Source: Sphingomonas aracearum
GTDB taxonomy: Bacteria > Pseudomonadota > Alphaproteobacteria > Sphingomonadales > Sphingomonadaceae
Reading direction: 5' to 3'
NCBI RefSeq assembly: GCF_003345355.1
Contig: NZ_QQNB01000002.1
Span: 1,054,001-1,118,000 of the forward strand
Length of the DNA: 64,000 bases
The notes beneath the pieces are model-generated. The model was not told the DNA's origin and did no database searches. It was given only the letters and a program-made list of their open reading frames with translations. The position numbers and the translations under genes were made by a program. This document shows, in pieces, positions 27,175 through 36,274 of this stretch; the first letter of the stretch is position 1, and the number at the start of each line of letters is the position of its first letter.

Positions 27175-29525
27175 CCGCGCAAGGCCGCGCCCAGCCTGGC
27201 GGCGGCCGCCACCACCTTGTCCGCGACGGCCTTCAACTCCGCTTCCACGAACGCCTTTTCGCCCGGCTGCAGCACCACTTCCACCGCCATGGACGTCTCG
27301 CCGCCCTTGGCGAACACATCGAACACGCGCGCGCCGGTGATCGCCGCCTTGTCCGCGCCGCGTACCGCGCGCACCAGCGCGTCGGCGGCGAGATCGGCGG
27401 GCACCAGGAAGGCGAAGTCGCGCCTCACCGCCTGCAAGGCCGGCGGCGCGAAGGCAGGCCGGGCGAACCCGCTGCCCCGCCTGGCCGGCAGCGCATCGAG
27501 GTACAGTTCCACCGCGGCGACCGCCCCGTCGAGATCGAACGCCTTGAGCGTGGAGGGATGCACCGCACCGAAGGTCGCCAGCACCGTCTTCGGGCCGAGC
27601 CGGAGCGTGCCCGACTGGCCGGGGTGGAAGGCGGCCCCCGCCTGCCCCATCACCTGCAGATTGTCTACCGGCGCCCCGGCGGCGGCGAGCAGGGCGAGCG
27701 CCTCCGCCTTCGCATCATAGGCGTCGAAAGGAGCGGCCTTGCCCTCGCGCCAGCCACGCGAACGGCGATCGCCGGCCAGCACCAGCGCCAGGGTCGGCCG
27801 CTCGCCTTCCGCAAGATACCGGCGGCCGATCTCGAACAACCGCACCGCCCCCGCCCCGCGGCGCAGGTTGCGCTCGGCCGCGGCCAGGAGCCCGGGCAGC
27901 AGCGAGGGGCGCATCACCCTCAGGTCCTCGCTGATCGGATTGGCGAGGCTCCAGGCGCCGCCGCCGAACGCATCGGCCTGCGCCTCGGGCAGGAAGCTCC
28001 ACGTCACCGCCTCGTCCAGCCCGCGCGCGGCGGCGGCGCGACGCACGCGGCGCTCCAGCTTCTGCTCCGGCGTGGCGGTGGGGCGGGCGACGCCGGGCGC
28101 GCGCGGCAGCGGCACGGGGGCCACCTTGTCGATTCCTTCGATGCGGATGACCTCCTCGACCAGATCGGCCGGGCCGTCCACGTCGCGGCGCCAGGTCGGC
28201 GGGGTGACCTGCCAGTCGTCCGACACCGCAAAGCCCAGGCTCTCGAGGATCGCGCGCTGCCGCTCCGCCGCGACCGGCAGCCCGCCCAGCGTCCCGGCGA
28301 GCGCCGGATCGTAGGCGTAGCTGCGGGTTCCCAGCGGCGGCGTGCCCGCGCGCGTTACCGGCGAGGCGGTGCCGCCGCAGATATGCTGCACCAGCATGGT
28401 GGCGATGGCGAGGCCCTCGTCCAGGAAAGCGGGATCGACGCCGCGTTCGAAGCGCGAGCGCGCGTCGCTGGTGAGGCTCAGCGCCTGGCCGGTACGGGCG
28501 ATCGTGTCGGGATCGAAGAACGCGCATTCGATGATGACGTCCGTCGTCTCGGCCGAAACGCCCGAATGTTCGCCGCCCATGATGCCGGCGATGTCGTGCA
28601 CGCCCGCGTCGTCGGCGATCACCGTCATGGCGGGCGTCAGCGTATAGGTGCGGCCATTGAGCGCGAGCACCTGCTCGCCGCCTTGGGCCTTGCGCGCGAC
28701 GAGCCCGCCGGACAGCTTGCCCGCGTCATAGACGTGGAGCGGCCGGCCGAGATCGATCGACACATAGTTGGTGATGTCGACCAGCGCCGAAATCGGCTTC
28801 TGCCCTACCGCGGTCAGCGCACGCCGCATCCAGTCAGGCGATTCCCCGTTGGTAAGGCCACGCACGGCCTGCGCGTAGAAGGCGGGGCAGCCTTCCGCAT
28901 CCTCGATCCGGATGTGGGGGGCCGCGCCCTCGCCCGGCTGCTCCTCGGTGCCCAGCAGCGGCTTCAGCGTGCCGAGCCCCGCCGCGGCAAGATCGCGCGC
29001 GATGCCGCGCACGCCCATGCAATCCTGCCGGTTGGGCGTGATCGACACGTCAATGACGGGATCGTTCAGCCCGGCATAGTCCGGGAAGGGCGTGCCGACC
29101 GGTGCGTCCTCGGGCAGCTCGATGATCCCGTCATGATCCTCGCCCAGCTCCAGCTCGCGCGTGGAGCACATCATGCCGTTGGACTCGATGCCGCGGATCG
29201 CCGAGACCTTCAGTTCCATGCCGTTGGCCGGCACCTTCGCGCCCGGCAGGCCGAGCACACCGACCAGCCCCGCGCGGGCGTTGGGCGCGCCACACACGAC
29301 TTGCAGCGTCTGCGATCCGGTATCGACCGACAGCACCTGCAGCTTGTCCGCCTGCGGATGGCGCTCGGCCGTCAGCACGCGCGCGACGGTGAAGCCGGCC
29401 AGCTTGTCGGCGGGGTTCTCGACGCCTTCCACCTCAAGCCCCACACGGGTGAGGCCGAGCACGATCGCTTCCAGGTCGGCCTGGGTGTCGAGATGTTCCT
29501 TGAGCCAGGAAAGGGTGAACTTCAT
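27171..29525 (-). CDS. pheT: Phenylalanine-tRNA ligase beta subunit
   Basis: A 784-aa beta chain of the (alpha-beta)2 phenylalanyl-tRNA synthetase. An N-terminal tRNA-binding OB fold (FTVARVLTAERHPQADKLQV), B3/B4 and B5 domains and a C-terminal anticodon-binding ferredoxin-like domain (AVRRDFAFLVPADLAADALV) are in the normal order. The start is set at MKFTLSWLKEHL, the universal N-terminus; the longer frame would translate the upstream palindromic repeat. It follows pheS with 147 nt between the genes that hold an intergenic repeat. Essential housekeeping gene. Confidence 0.97.
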   Translation of the reverse strand: MKFTLSWLKEHLDTQADLEAIVLGLTRVGLEVEGVENPADKLAGFTVARVLTAERHPQADKLQVLSVDTGSQTLQVVCGAPNARAGLVGVLGLPGAKVPANGMELKVSAIRGIESNGMMCSTRELELGEDHDGIIELPEDAPVGTPFPDYAGLNDPVIDVSITPNRQDCMGVRGIARDLAAAGLGTLKPLLGTEEQPGEGAAPHIRIEDAEGCPAFYAQAVRGLTNGESPDWMRRALTAVGQKPISALVDITNYVSIDLGRPLHVYDAGKLSGGLVARKAQGGEQVLALNGRTYTLTPAMTVIADDAGVHDIAGIMGGEHSGVSAETTDVIIECAFFDPDTIARTGQALSLTSDARSRFERGVDPAFLDEGLAIATMLVQHICGGTASPVTRAGTPPLGTRSYAYDPALAGTLGGLPVAAERQRAILESLGFAVSDDWQVTPPTWRRDVDGPADLVEEVIRIEGIDKVAPVPLPRAPGVARPTATPEQKLERRVRRAAAARGLDEAVTWSFLPEAQADAFGGGAWSLANPISEDLRVMRPSLLPGLLAAAERNLRRGAGAVRLFEIGRRYLAEGERPTLALVLAGDRRSRGWREGKAAPFDAYDAKAEALALLAAAGAPVDNLQVMGQAGAAFHPGQSGTLRLGPKTVLATFGAVHPSTLKAFDLDGAVAAVELYLDALPARRGSGFARPAFAPPALQAVRRDFAFLVPADLAADALVRAVRGADKAAITGARVFDVFAKGGETSMAVEVVLQPGEKAFVEAELKAVADKVVAAAARLGAALRG

Positions 29526-29544
29526 GATCTCGCTTCCGTCTCTT

Positions 29545-29656
29545 TCCGTCATCCCGGCGCAGGCCGGGATCCATGGACGCGATCGGCCGGAGGAGATCGC
29601 TCGCGCCTGCAACTATGGTCACCCGGTCCATGGATCCCGGCGGGCGCCGGGAGGAC
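29545..29656. repeat. Intergenic palindromic repeat between pheS and pheT (copy A)
   Basis: Two hairpins bracket an unrelated core: ATCCCGGC/GCCGGGAT at 29551-29570 and TCCCGGCG/CGCCGGGA at 29635-29652. Each is followed or preceded by the mirrored box GATCCATGG / CCATGGATC. The same architecture occurs twice downstream of rplT. It is probably a REP/MITE-like intergenic element that transcribes into the pheS-pheT message. Confidence 0.75.
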
Positions 29657-29672
29657 GGACCGGGCTGATGGC

Positions 29673-30800
29673 TCAGGCCGCGCCCACCCCGCCCGACAGC
29701 GTCGGCACGTCGAGCGCGGCAAAGCCGTAATGCTTCAGCCAGCGGATATCGCCGTCGAAAAAGGCGCGCAGGTCGTCCATGCCGTATTTCAGCATGGCGA
29801 GCCGATCGATGCCGCAGCCAAAGGCGAACCCCTGCCACTCGGCGGGATCGAGCCCGCAGGCGGCGATCACCTTCGGGTGGACCATGCCGGAGCCGAGCAC
29901 CTCCATCCAGCCGCCGCCCGGCGCATCGCCCGAGCCGCCGATCACGCGCTTGCCCCTGGTCCAGGTATAGCCGACGTCCACCTCGGCGCTCGGCTCGGTG
30001 AACGGGAAATAGCTGGGGCGCAGGCGCAGCACGATGTCGTCGCGCTCGAAATAGGCCTTGAGGAACGTTTCCAGCGTCCATTTCAGGTGCCCGAGCGTGA
30101 TCCCCTTGTCGATCACCAGCCCCTCGACCTGGTGGAACATCGGCGTGTGCGTGGCATCGCTGTCGGAGCGATAGGTACGGCCCGGCGCGATGATGCGGAT
30201 CGGCGGCTTGTCCTTCAGCATCGTGCGGATCTGCACCGGCGAGGTGTGCGTGCGCAGGAGCGAGAAGGTGGTCTTCTCGTCCGCTTCGCCCCGCGCCTTC
30301 GCGTCGATCCCCTGCTGCAGGTAGAAGGTGTCGTGCATCGCGCGCGCCGGGTGGCTCGCGGGGATGTTGAGCGCGGTGAAATTGTGCCAGTCGGTCTCGA
30401 TCTCCGGCCCCGTGGCGACCGAGAAACCCAGATCGGCGAAGATCTCCGCCAGCTCGTCCATCACCTGGCTGACGGGGTGGACGGTGCCGGCCGGAACCGC
30501 CTCCACCGGCAGGGTCATGTCCAGCCGCTCGGACGCGAGCCGGGCCTCGAGCGCTGCCGCCTCCAGCGCCGCCTTGCGCTCGGCGATCGCCGTGGAGACC
30601 GCCTCTCGCAGCCCCTGAATGCGCGGCCCCTCCACCAAGCGCTGTTCCGGGCTCATCCCGCCCAGCGTCTTGAGCAGCGCCGTGACGCTCCCCTGCTTGC
30701 CCAGCGCGGACACGCGGCACGCTTCCAGCGCCTCCAGCCCTGTCGCGGCGGCAATGGCGGTGAGCATGTGCTCGCGCATGGTGTCGAGATCGTCGGTCAC
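29673..30800 (-). CDS. pheS: Phenylalanine-tRNA ligase alpha subunit
   Basis: A 375-aa catalytic alpha chain of phenylalanyl-tRNA synthetase (class II). An N-terminal coiled-coil arm is followed by the catalytic core: [13 protein letters not shown], motif 2 in [18 protein letters not shown], and motif 3 in [19 protein letters not shown]. The start is a GTG ([12 protein letters not shown]) with GGAG 5 nt upstream; this overlaps the stop of the GIY-YIG gene (GTGA). Translation may therefore be coupled to that gene, which is unusual for pheS. Confidence 0.97.
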   Translation of the reverse strand: MTDDLDTMREHMLTAIAAATGLEALEACRVSALGKQGSVTALLKTLGGMSPEQRLVEGPRIQGLREAVSTAIAERKAALEAAALEARLASERLDMTLPVEAVPAGTVHPVSQVMDELAEIFADLGFSVATGPEIETDWHNFTALNIPASHPARAMHDTFYLQQGIDAKARGEADEKTTFSLLRTHTSPVQIRTMLKDKPPIRIIAPGRTYRSDSDATHTPMFHQVEGLVIDKGITLGHLKWTLETFLKAYFERDDIVLRLRPSYFPFTEPSAEVDVGYTWTRGKRVIGGSGDAPGGGWMEVLGSGMVHPKVIAACGLDPAEWQGFAFGCGIDRLAMLKYGMDDLRAFFDGDIRWLKHYGFAALDVPTLSGGVGAA

Positions 30801-31135
30801 TTCATCTCCGTTCGAAGCCCCACCGGCTCCAGCCGCGGCAATCCCAACCCAATGGCGAGATCGCTCCAATCCTCGTTATGCGCTTCGACCAGATCGATCT
30901 TCCACGCCCGCCGCCATTCCTTCATGCGCTTCTCACGCAGGATGGCCGCCTCCATCGTCTCATGCGCTTCGTACCAGACGAGCCGCGCCACGCCGTACCG
31001 TTGCGTGAAGCCGGGGATCAAGCCCTCTCTGTGCTGGACGATGCGGGCGAGAAGATTGGAAGTCACGCCGATGTACAGGGTGCCGTGGCGGCGGCTGGCG
31101 AGCATGTAGACGCAAGGCTGGAACGTTTCTCGCAT
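30797..31135 (-). CDS. GIY-YIG single-domain nuclease family protein
   Basis: A 112-aa protein made of one GIY-YIG domain. The signature reads [18 protein letters not shown], and the catalytic Arg and Glu region is [11 protein letters not shown] to [20 protein letters not shown]. The ATG chosen follows GGAGGGG; the longer frame upstream translates a palindromic repeat. Its TGA overlaps the pheS GTG. Members of this family (YhbQ-related) are putative DNA endonucleases with mostly unknown targets. Palindromic repeats lie immediately upstream and downstream of the gene pair. Confidence 0.9.
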   Translation of the reverse strand: MRETFQPCVYMLASRRHGTLYIGVTSNLLARIVQHREGLIPGFTQRYGVARLVWYEAHETMEAAILREKRMKEWRRAWKIDLVEAHNEDWSDLAIGLGLPRLEPVGLRTEMK

Positions 31136-31147
31136 GTCCCCTCCCTC

Positions 31148-31247
31148 GTCATCCCGGCGTATGCCGGGATCCATGGGTACGAGCCGCTGGTGTAGCGTGT
31201 TGCCGAGGGTACATCGAGTCCATGGATCCCGGCGTGCGCCGGGATGA
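31148..31247. repeat. Palindromic intergenic repeat (copy B), 100 bp
   Basis: Bounded by inverted ends GTCATCCCGGCG and CGCCGGGATGAC. The left hairpin is ATCCCGGC/GCCGGGAT (31151-31170); the right one mirrors it (31226-31244). The core contains GAGCCGCTGGTGTAGCGTGT. The whole unit is a near-perfect inverted repeat able to form a cruciform or two stem-loops. Confidence 0.8.
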
Positions 31248-31307
31248 CCAATGGGAGAAGCAAGATGGCCTGTCGCCGCAAAGGGCATCGCGTATCTCAC
31301 CCGTCCC

Positions 31308-31406
31308 GCCATTCCGGCGCATGCCGGAATCCACGTGCACGAGCGACTAGTGTAGCGCGCTGCCGGACTTCATCAAACCGATGAACCCCGCCTTCGCGGG
31401 AATGAC
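31308..31406. repeat. Palindromic intergenic repeat (copy C), diverged
   Basis: The left hairpin is ATTCCGGC/GCCGGAAT (31311-31330) and the right is CCCCGC/GCGGG near 31386-31400. The core, GAGCGACTAGTGTAGCGCGC, is clearly related to that of copy B 160 bp away, so the two are members of one family with different decay. Confidence 0.7.
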
Positions 31407-31441
31407 GGAGGAAAGGCAACCACGGGCGGAAGGGCGCGAAC

Positions 31442-31478
31442 AAAAAAGGCGCCGGTGGCCTGAACCACCGACGCCTTT
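31442..31478 (-). terminator. Rho-independent terminator of rpmI-rplT
   Basis: A 14-bp stem with one mismatch (31445-31458 pairs with 31465-31478, loop CCTGAA) is followed on the minus strand by TTTTTT. It lies 89 nt after the rplT stop and would separate the ribosomal genes from the GIY-YIG/pheST unit. Confidence 0.9.
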
Positions 31479-31566
31479 CCTGTCTCGGCCCGCCACGCCG
31501 TCAGATGGGATCGGCTGTGCCTACCCTCTGCCCGCCGCGGTGCGTCCTAAAGGTGGCAGGCCAAAC

Positions 31567-31941
31567 TCAGGCCGCCTGAGCCTCGGCCGGCAGTGCCGCC
31601 TTCGCCTGCGCGACGATGGCGGTGAAGGCCTCGCCCTCGTGCATCGCGATATCGGCCAGGACCTTCCGGTCCAGCTGGATGCCCGCAAGCTTCAGGCCGT
31701 GCATGAACTGCGAATAGGTCAGCCCTTCCGCGCGGACGCCGGCGTTGATGCGCTGGATCCACAGGCCGCGGAACGTGCGCTTCTTAACCTTGCGGTCGCG
31801 ATAAGCGTATTGTCCGGCCTTCTCCACCGCCTGGCGGGCGATGCGGATGGTGTTCTTGCGACGACCATAATAGCCCTTCGCCGCATCCAGGATGCGGTTA
31901 TGCTTGGCCTTGGTGGTCGTACCGCGCTTGACGCGTGCCAT
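31567..31941 (-). CDS. rplT: 50S ribosomal protein L20
   Basis: A 124-aa L20, a basic protein needed for early 23S rRNA assembly. The family N-terminus [18 protein letters not shown] and the conserved [19 protein letters not shown] and LNRK-like [12 protein letters not shown] segments are present. It lies 19 nt after rpmI and ends before a strong terminator. In other bacteria L20 represses its own operon; no such leader could be confirmed here. Confidence 0.97.
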   Translation of the reverse strand: MARVKRGTTTKAKHNRILDAAKGYYGRRKNTIRIARQAVEKAGQYAYRDRKVKKRTFRGLWIQRINAGVRAEGLTYSQFMHGLKLAGIQLDRKVLADIAMHEGEAFTAIVAQAKAALPAEAQAA

Positions 31942-31960
31942 GGTCTCTTACTCCTCGAGC

Positions 31961-32164
31961 TTACTTGAGACCGTAGGGCGCCCAGCCCTTGACGATCTTG
32001 GTGTCGGCGTCGGAGACGACCGTGGTGCCGCGGTTCTGGCGGATATACTTGGCGTTGTGGCTGATCAGGCGGTGGCGCTTGCCGGCCACGCCGTGCTTCA
32101 GCTTGCCGGTGGCGGTCATGAAGAAGCGCTTCTTCACGCCGCTCTTGGTCTTGAGCTTGGGCAT
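31961..32164 (-). CDS. rpmI: 50S ribosomal protein L35
   Basis: A 67-aa L35 starting [14 protein letters not shown], the family N-terminus. The frame continues upstream but only this ATG gives L35, with GAAAGGAC-type sequence before it. Paired with rplT as usual. The common upstream partner infC is not here; a divergent AsmA gene starts 162 nt away instead. Confidence 0.97.
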   Translation of the reverse strand: MPKLKTKSGVKKRFFMTATGKLKHGVAGKRHRLISHNAKYIRQNRGTTVVSDADTKIVKGWAPYGLK

Positions 32165-32325
32165 TTTCGTCCTTTCACAATAGAGCGATGCATTGCACAG
32201 CCGCGGCAGCCCTGATGGCCGGGCCCTGCGTTCCACGTCGCTCGGGAAGCGCGGGCGCATAGCGGACCTGCGGCCCCCATGCAAGCGGCGGGAACGATTC
32301 GTTTCTCTGGCGAATTGATACGCCC

Positions 32326-34500
32326 ATGGTTGAGACGGTTCCCCCCGCCCCGCATTCCGTTGGCGCCAGCGGCACCGCTGCTCCGCCGCCCCCCTCTCCT
32401 CCGGCGCCGCCGACGGCAGCCAGGCGGCGGATCACGCCGCTCGGTTGGGTGGGCCGGATCCTGCTGGGGATACTGGTCGCCCTGTTCCTCGTCTGGCTGG
32501 TGCTGTTCATCACCAAGGGCCGCTTCCTGAAGCACCCGTTCGAGCGGATCGTCACCAAGATGAGCAACCGCCCGGTCACCGTGGCGGGCGATTTCCAGCT
32601 CTATTTCGCGCCCTTCAACCTGAAGTTCCGCGCCGAGGGCCTGAGCATCGGCAATGCCGACTGGGCCAAGCCGCGCCCGTTCTTCAATTCCAGGCTGATC
32701 GAGACGCGGCTGGCCATCGTGCCGCTGATCTTCGGTCACAAGCGGCTGAACTACCTGACGCTCGACGGCGCGGACGCCGACCTCGAGTGGAACAAGGCCG
32801 GCAAGAACACCTGGACGTTCAGCGACAAGCCGGGCAAGCCGCTGGAACTGCCCGCGATCCGCACCGCCACCGTGACGGGCACCCGGATCCGCTATCGCGA
32901 TCCGCGCATGCTGATCGGCGCCGATCTCGGCATCGAGACGGTGAAGGCGACCGGCACGAAGGTGGACAACGCCATCCGCTTCAGCGGCACGGGCGAGGCG
33001 CGCGGCACGCCGTTCCGCTTGTCGGGCGCGCTGCTGTCCCCCAACGAGACGATCTCGGGCGGCCAGAACCGGCTGCAGGCGAACATCCGCGCCGCGAACA
33101 CGGTGGCCGATATCTCGGGCACGCTGCCGGGCGCGACCGAGATCGAGGGCGCAAAGCTCAACCTCGACGTGCGCGGCTACAATCTGCAGGACCTGTTCCT
33201 TGTCGCCGGCATCGCCGTGCCGGACACGCGCGCCTATCGCCTGCGCTCGGCCCTGACCAAGCAGGGGCCGGAATGGCGCTTCACCGGCATGCGCGGGCTG
33301 ATCGGCGGCACCGACGTGGCCGGCCGCATGACCGTGCGCCCGGGCGAGCCGCGCATGAAGCTGTCGGCCGTGCTGGCCACCCGCACCCTGGACATGGCGG
33401 ACGCCGGGCCGTTCATCGGCTACAGCCCGCAGGCGGCGGGTGCGGCGAAGACCCAAGGCAAGGCCGCGCTGGTCCGCACGGTAGGCGGCACCCCGCGCCT
33501 GCTCCCGGATGCGCCGCTGCGGGTTGATGCGCTGAAGAACTTCGATGCCGACGTGAAGTGGACGGTGCGGACGGTGAAGGGCAAGGGCATTCCCCTGTCC
33601 AACATCGCGCTGGCGCTCACGCTGGACAACCGCCTGCTGAGCCTTTCCCCGCTCACCTTCGACATGGCCGGCGGGCATGTCGCTTCCGACATCTCGATCA
33701 ACGCGCGGGTGCCGCAGGTCGTCACCGACTACGACATCCGCCTGTCGCCCACCCCGCTCGGCAAGCTGTTCGCGGGCTGGGGCGTGGCCGAATCCGGCAC
33801 GTCGGGCACGCTGAAGGCGCGGGTGCAGATGCGCGGCGTCGGCAACACGCTGCACGACTCGCTCGCCACCTCCAACGGTCGCATGGCCTTTATCCTGCCC
33901 CGCGGCACCTTCTGGACGCGCAACGTGCAGATCGCGGAGCTCGACATCGGCACCTTCGTGCAGAAGATGTTCGAAAAGCGCCTGAAGGAGCCGGTGCAGA
34001 TCAATTGCGGCCTGGTCGCCTTTACCGTGAAGAACGGCATCGCGGCGGCCGACCCGATCCTGATCGACACGCAGAAGAACGTGATGATCGGCCGGGGCGG
34101 GTTCAGCTTCAAGAACGAGGCGCTGGACCTCGCCTTCCGCGCGGACGGCAAGAAGTTCTCGCTCTTCTCCGCCCAGTCGCCGGTGGGCATCAACGGCTAT
34201 TTCGCCAAGCCCGGCATCAACCCGATCTCCGGCGACCTGATCGCCCGTGCCGGCACCGGGATCGGGCTGGCGGCAGTGGCGACGCCGCTCGCCGGCGTGC
34301 TGGCCTTTGTCGACGTGGGCGACGCCAAGTCCGCCTCGTGCGGTCCGATCCTGTCGGGCGCGACGGCCCAGGCGCAGCGCACCACCAAGGGCGAGACGCG
34401 GGACGATGTGGGCAAGGGAACGCCGTCCAAGGAAGAGGACGGCAAGCGTTCCAAGGACGACCGCAAGGGCGAGCGGAAGAAGTTCCTGGGCATCTTCTGA
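32326..34500 (+). CDS. AsmA family inner-membrane protein
   Basis: A 724-aa AsmA-type protein. A proline-rich cytoplasmic head of about 35 residues precedes one membrane helix ([20 protein letters not shown]), then a long periplasmic beta-groove domain ([41 protein letters not shown] near the end). AsmA-like proteins form bridges that move phospholipid or affect outer-membrane assembly. The C-terminus is a lysine-rich charged tail after a possible short hydrophobic stretch ([21 protein letters not shown]). Divergent from rpmI. Start at the ATG of [10 protein letters not shown]. Confidence 0.88.
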   Translation: MVETVPPAPHSVGASGTAAPPPPSPPAPPTAARRRITPLGWVGRILLGILVALFLVWLVLFITKGRFLKHPFERIVTKMSNRPVTVAGDFQLYFAPFNLKFRAEGLSIGNADWAKPRPFFNSRLIETRLAIVPLIFGHKRLNYLTLDGADADLEWNKAGKNTWTFSDKPGKPLELPAIRTATVTGTRIRYRDPRMLIGADLGIETVKATGTKVDNAIRFSGTGEARGTPFRLSGALLSPNETISGGQNRLQANIRAANTVADISGTLPGATEIEGAKLNLDVRGYNLQDLFLVAGIAVPDTRAYRLRSALTKQGPEWRFTGMRGLIGGTDVAGRMTVRPGEPRMKLSAVLATRTLDMADAGPFIGYSPQAAGAAKTQGKAALVRTVGGTPRLLPDAPLRVDALKNFDADVKWTVRTVKGKGIPLSNIALALTLDNRLLSLSPLTFDMAGGHVASDISINARVPQVVTDYDIRLSPTPLGKLFAGWGVAESGTSGTLKARVQMRGVGNTLHDSLATSNGRMAFILPRGTFWTRNVQIAELDIGTFVQKMFEKRLKEPVQINCGLVAFTVKNGIAAADPILIDTQKNVMIGRGGFSFKNEALDLAFRADGKKFSLFSAQSPVGINGYFAKPGINPISGDLIARAGTGIGLAAVATPLAGVLAFVDVGDAKSASCGPILSGATAQAQRTTKGETRDDVGKGTPSKEEDGKRSKDDRKGERKKFLGIF

Positions 34501-34610
34501 TCCGCTCGCTTCGAGATCGCGTTTCAAGCGCGCGGTCGCGGCCCGCAACCGCCAACGCGGCCGCCCGCCCGCAGAGACGGACGGCCGCGCGGCATCGCGC
34601 CAGGCCTGCC

Positions 34611-35120
34611 TTAGCGGGCGATTGGCGCGGCTGCGGCGACGGCAAGCAGGATCGGCACACCGCCGGGCTCTGCGACACGGGTAGCGGCCATCTCGCTCGC
34701 GACCTCGCGTGCAAGCCGCATCTGGCCGGCCCGGTCGGACGCGAAGATGATGTTCGCCCGGAACTTCCGGCTTCCGTGCACCCCCTCCGGCAGGGGATGG
34801 AGGGTGCGCACCTCCGACACGGCGCGCAGGGCGGCGCCGTCCAGCGCGCGGCTGCCCGACTTGCGCAGGAGCGCCACGCCTGCGGGCCGACCGTCCTCGC
34901 TGCACTGGAACGCGACGGAGGACACCCCCGTCGCGCGCAGCTCGTTGGAGGGCGGGGTGGGATAAACCAGATGCGCGTTGATGCGCTTGCCGATCATGGT
35001 CGACCAGGCCGCCACGCTGATCGGTTTGGCGACCACGACGATCTTGCGGTCGTCTTGCGCCGCCGAAGCGGTCAGCGGAACGGCGGCGGCGGCCGCGAGC
35101 AGAAATAACACCTTCCTCAT
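34611..35120 (-). CDS. Secreted TonB C-terminal-domain-like protein
   Basis: A 169-aa protein with a clear signal peptide (MRKVLFLLAAAAAVPLTASA). The mature part resembles the TonB C-terminal fold: YPTPPSNELRATGVSSVAFQC, GRPAGVALLRKSGSRALDGAALRAV. It lacks the membrane anchor and proline-rich linker of true TonB, so it is probably a periplasmic relative rather than an energy transducer. The start at this ATG is set by the signal peptide. Bases 34501-34610 and 35121-35336 around it show no further gene. Confidence 0.7.
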   Translation of the reverse strand: MRKVLFLLAAAAAVPLTASAAQDDRKIVVVAKPISVAAWSTMIGKRINAHLVYPTPPSNELRATGVSSVAFQCSEDGRPAGVALLRKSGSRALDGAALRAVSEVRTLHPLPEGVHGSRKFRANIIFASDRAGQMRLAREVASEMAATRVAEPGGVPILLAVAAAAPIAR

Positions 35121-35336
35121 GACGATCTCTTCCCAAAAGGATGATCGGCCAAACGACAAGCGCGCGAAGTCTGCGGTCAGGGCAGGCCAGCGCTTGGTCG
35201 AGAGGATTGCGTGCGTTCTGCGGTCCACGCGCGTGCCCCAGGCGATGTGTCTGCCCGGCGCGACGGCCCGTCAATTACCGTTTCGGCCATAATCCGTTTG
35301 ACCGGTGCTCGCGGGCGAAGGTCGGCGCGCCGACGA

Positions 35337-36122
35337 TCAGCCGTGCCCTCGGCAGGCAAGCGCGTCGAGGACGTCGTCGATCCGCGCCGGATCGCCCGCC
35401 GCGATCACCTCGCCCGTGCTGCCGGCATGCAGCGGGTCGCCGTGCCAGTCGCACATGCGACCGCCCGCCCCTTCCACCACCGGCACCAGCGCGGCGAAGT
35501 CGTGCAGCTTCAGCCCGGCCTCCACCACCAGGTCCAGCCACCCGCTCGTCACGCCGCCATAATTGTAGCAGTCGCCGCCCAGCACGGTGGACCGGCATGC
35601 CCCCTCCAGATGCTCGAATGCATGGAGCTGCCCGTCGTCGAACAGCGCCGGGGAGGTGGTGGCAAGAAGGGCGTCGGAAAGCTCGCGGCAGGCGCGCGTG
35701 GCGGCGGGCGCGCCGTTGAACTCGGTCGGGCGACCGGCTACGCCGATCCAACGCTCCTTTAGGATCGGCTGGTCGATCACGCCCAGCACCGGCCAGCCCT
35801 CGGCCACCAGGGCGATCAGCGTGCCGAAGATCGGCCGACCGGAGATGAAGGCGCGCGTGCCGTCGATCGGATCGAGCACCCATTGCCGGCCGCTTGTGCC
35901 ATCCTTCACGCCATACTCCTCGCCATGGATCCCGTCGCGCGGATATTCCGCCTCGATAAGCCGGCGCATGGCCGCCTCCGCGGCGCGATCGGCCAGGGTG
36001 ACGGGAGAGTGATCGTCCTTGGCCTCCAGCCCGTGCGGCGCACGGAAGAAGGGCAGGATCGCCTGTCCCGCCGCAAGGGCGAGCCGGTGGGCAAAGTCGA
36101 TTTCGGCAGTGGAAACGCGCAT
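35337..36122 (-). CDS. hisN: Inositol monophosphatase family / histidinol-phosphatase (HisN type)
   Basis: A 261-aa magnesium-dependent sugar-phosphate phosphatase. The metal-binding motifs are IHGEEYG, WVLDPIDGTRAFISG and the C-terminal KLHDFAALVPVVEGAGG. FISGRPIFGTLIAL after the second motif is typical of HisN, which removes phosphate from L-histidinol phosphate in histidine synthesis. A general inositol-phosphatase role is the alternative. The start MRVSTAEIDFAH follows GGGAGAGG. No other his genes lie nearby. Confidence 0.85.
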   Translation of the reverse strand: MRVSTAEIDFAHRLALAAGQAILPFFRAPHGLEAKDDHSPVTLADRAAEAAMRRLIEAEYPRDGIHGEEYGVKDGTSGRQWVLDPIDGTRAFISGRPIFGTLIALVAEGWPVLGVIDQPILKERWIGVAGRPTEFNGAPAATRACRELSDALLATTSPALFDDGQLHAFEHLEGACRSTVLGGDCYNYGGVTSGWLDLVVEAGLKLHDFAALVPVVEGAGGRMCDWHGDPLHAGSTGEVIAAGDPARIDDVLDALACRGHG

Positions 36123-36274
36123 TCCTCTCCCGTAGCCGCCCGCACCGCCCAGGAACATCCACATTGGAGGCACTGCGCGCTCCAGTCACGCAATCTTAGG
36201 AGGTTTCGCCCTATTGCCTCGTCACCGGGCCGCCAAGGGGCGCCGTGCGCGGTACCGAAGGAGGCTGAATCGAC

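Noticed and set aside
27558..31109. 1183-codon plus-strand open frame
   Set aside because: It is antisense to pheT, pheS and the GIY-YIG gene, and its His/Arg/Gly-rich translation matches no family; a GC-rich shadow.
29545..31406. Palindromic repeats as a CRISPR array
   Set aside because: Only three copies, irregular spacing, self-complementary hairpins and genes in between; no spacers or cas genes.
32134..35274. 1046-codon minus-strand open frame
   Set aside because: Antisense to the AsmA gene, with low-complexity Arg/Ala/His composition.
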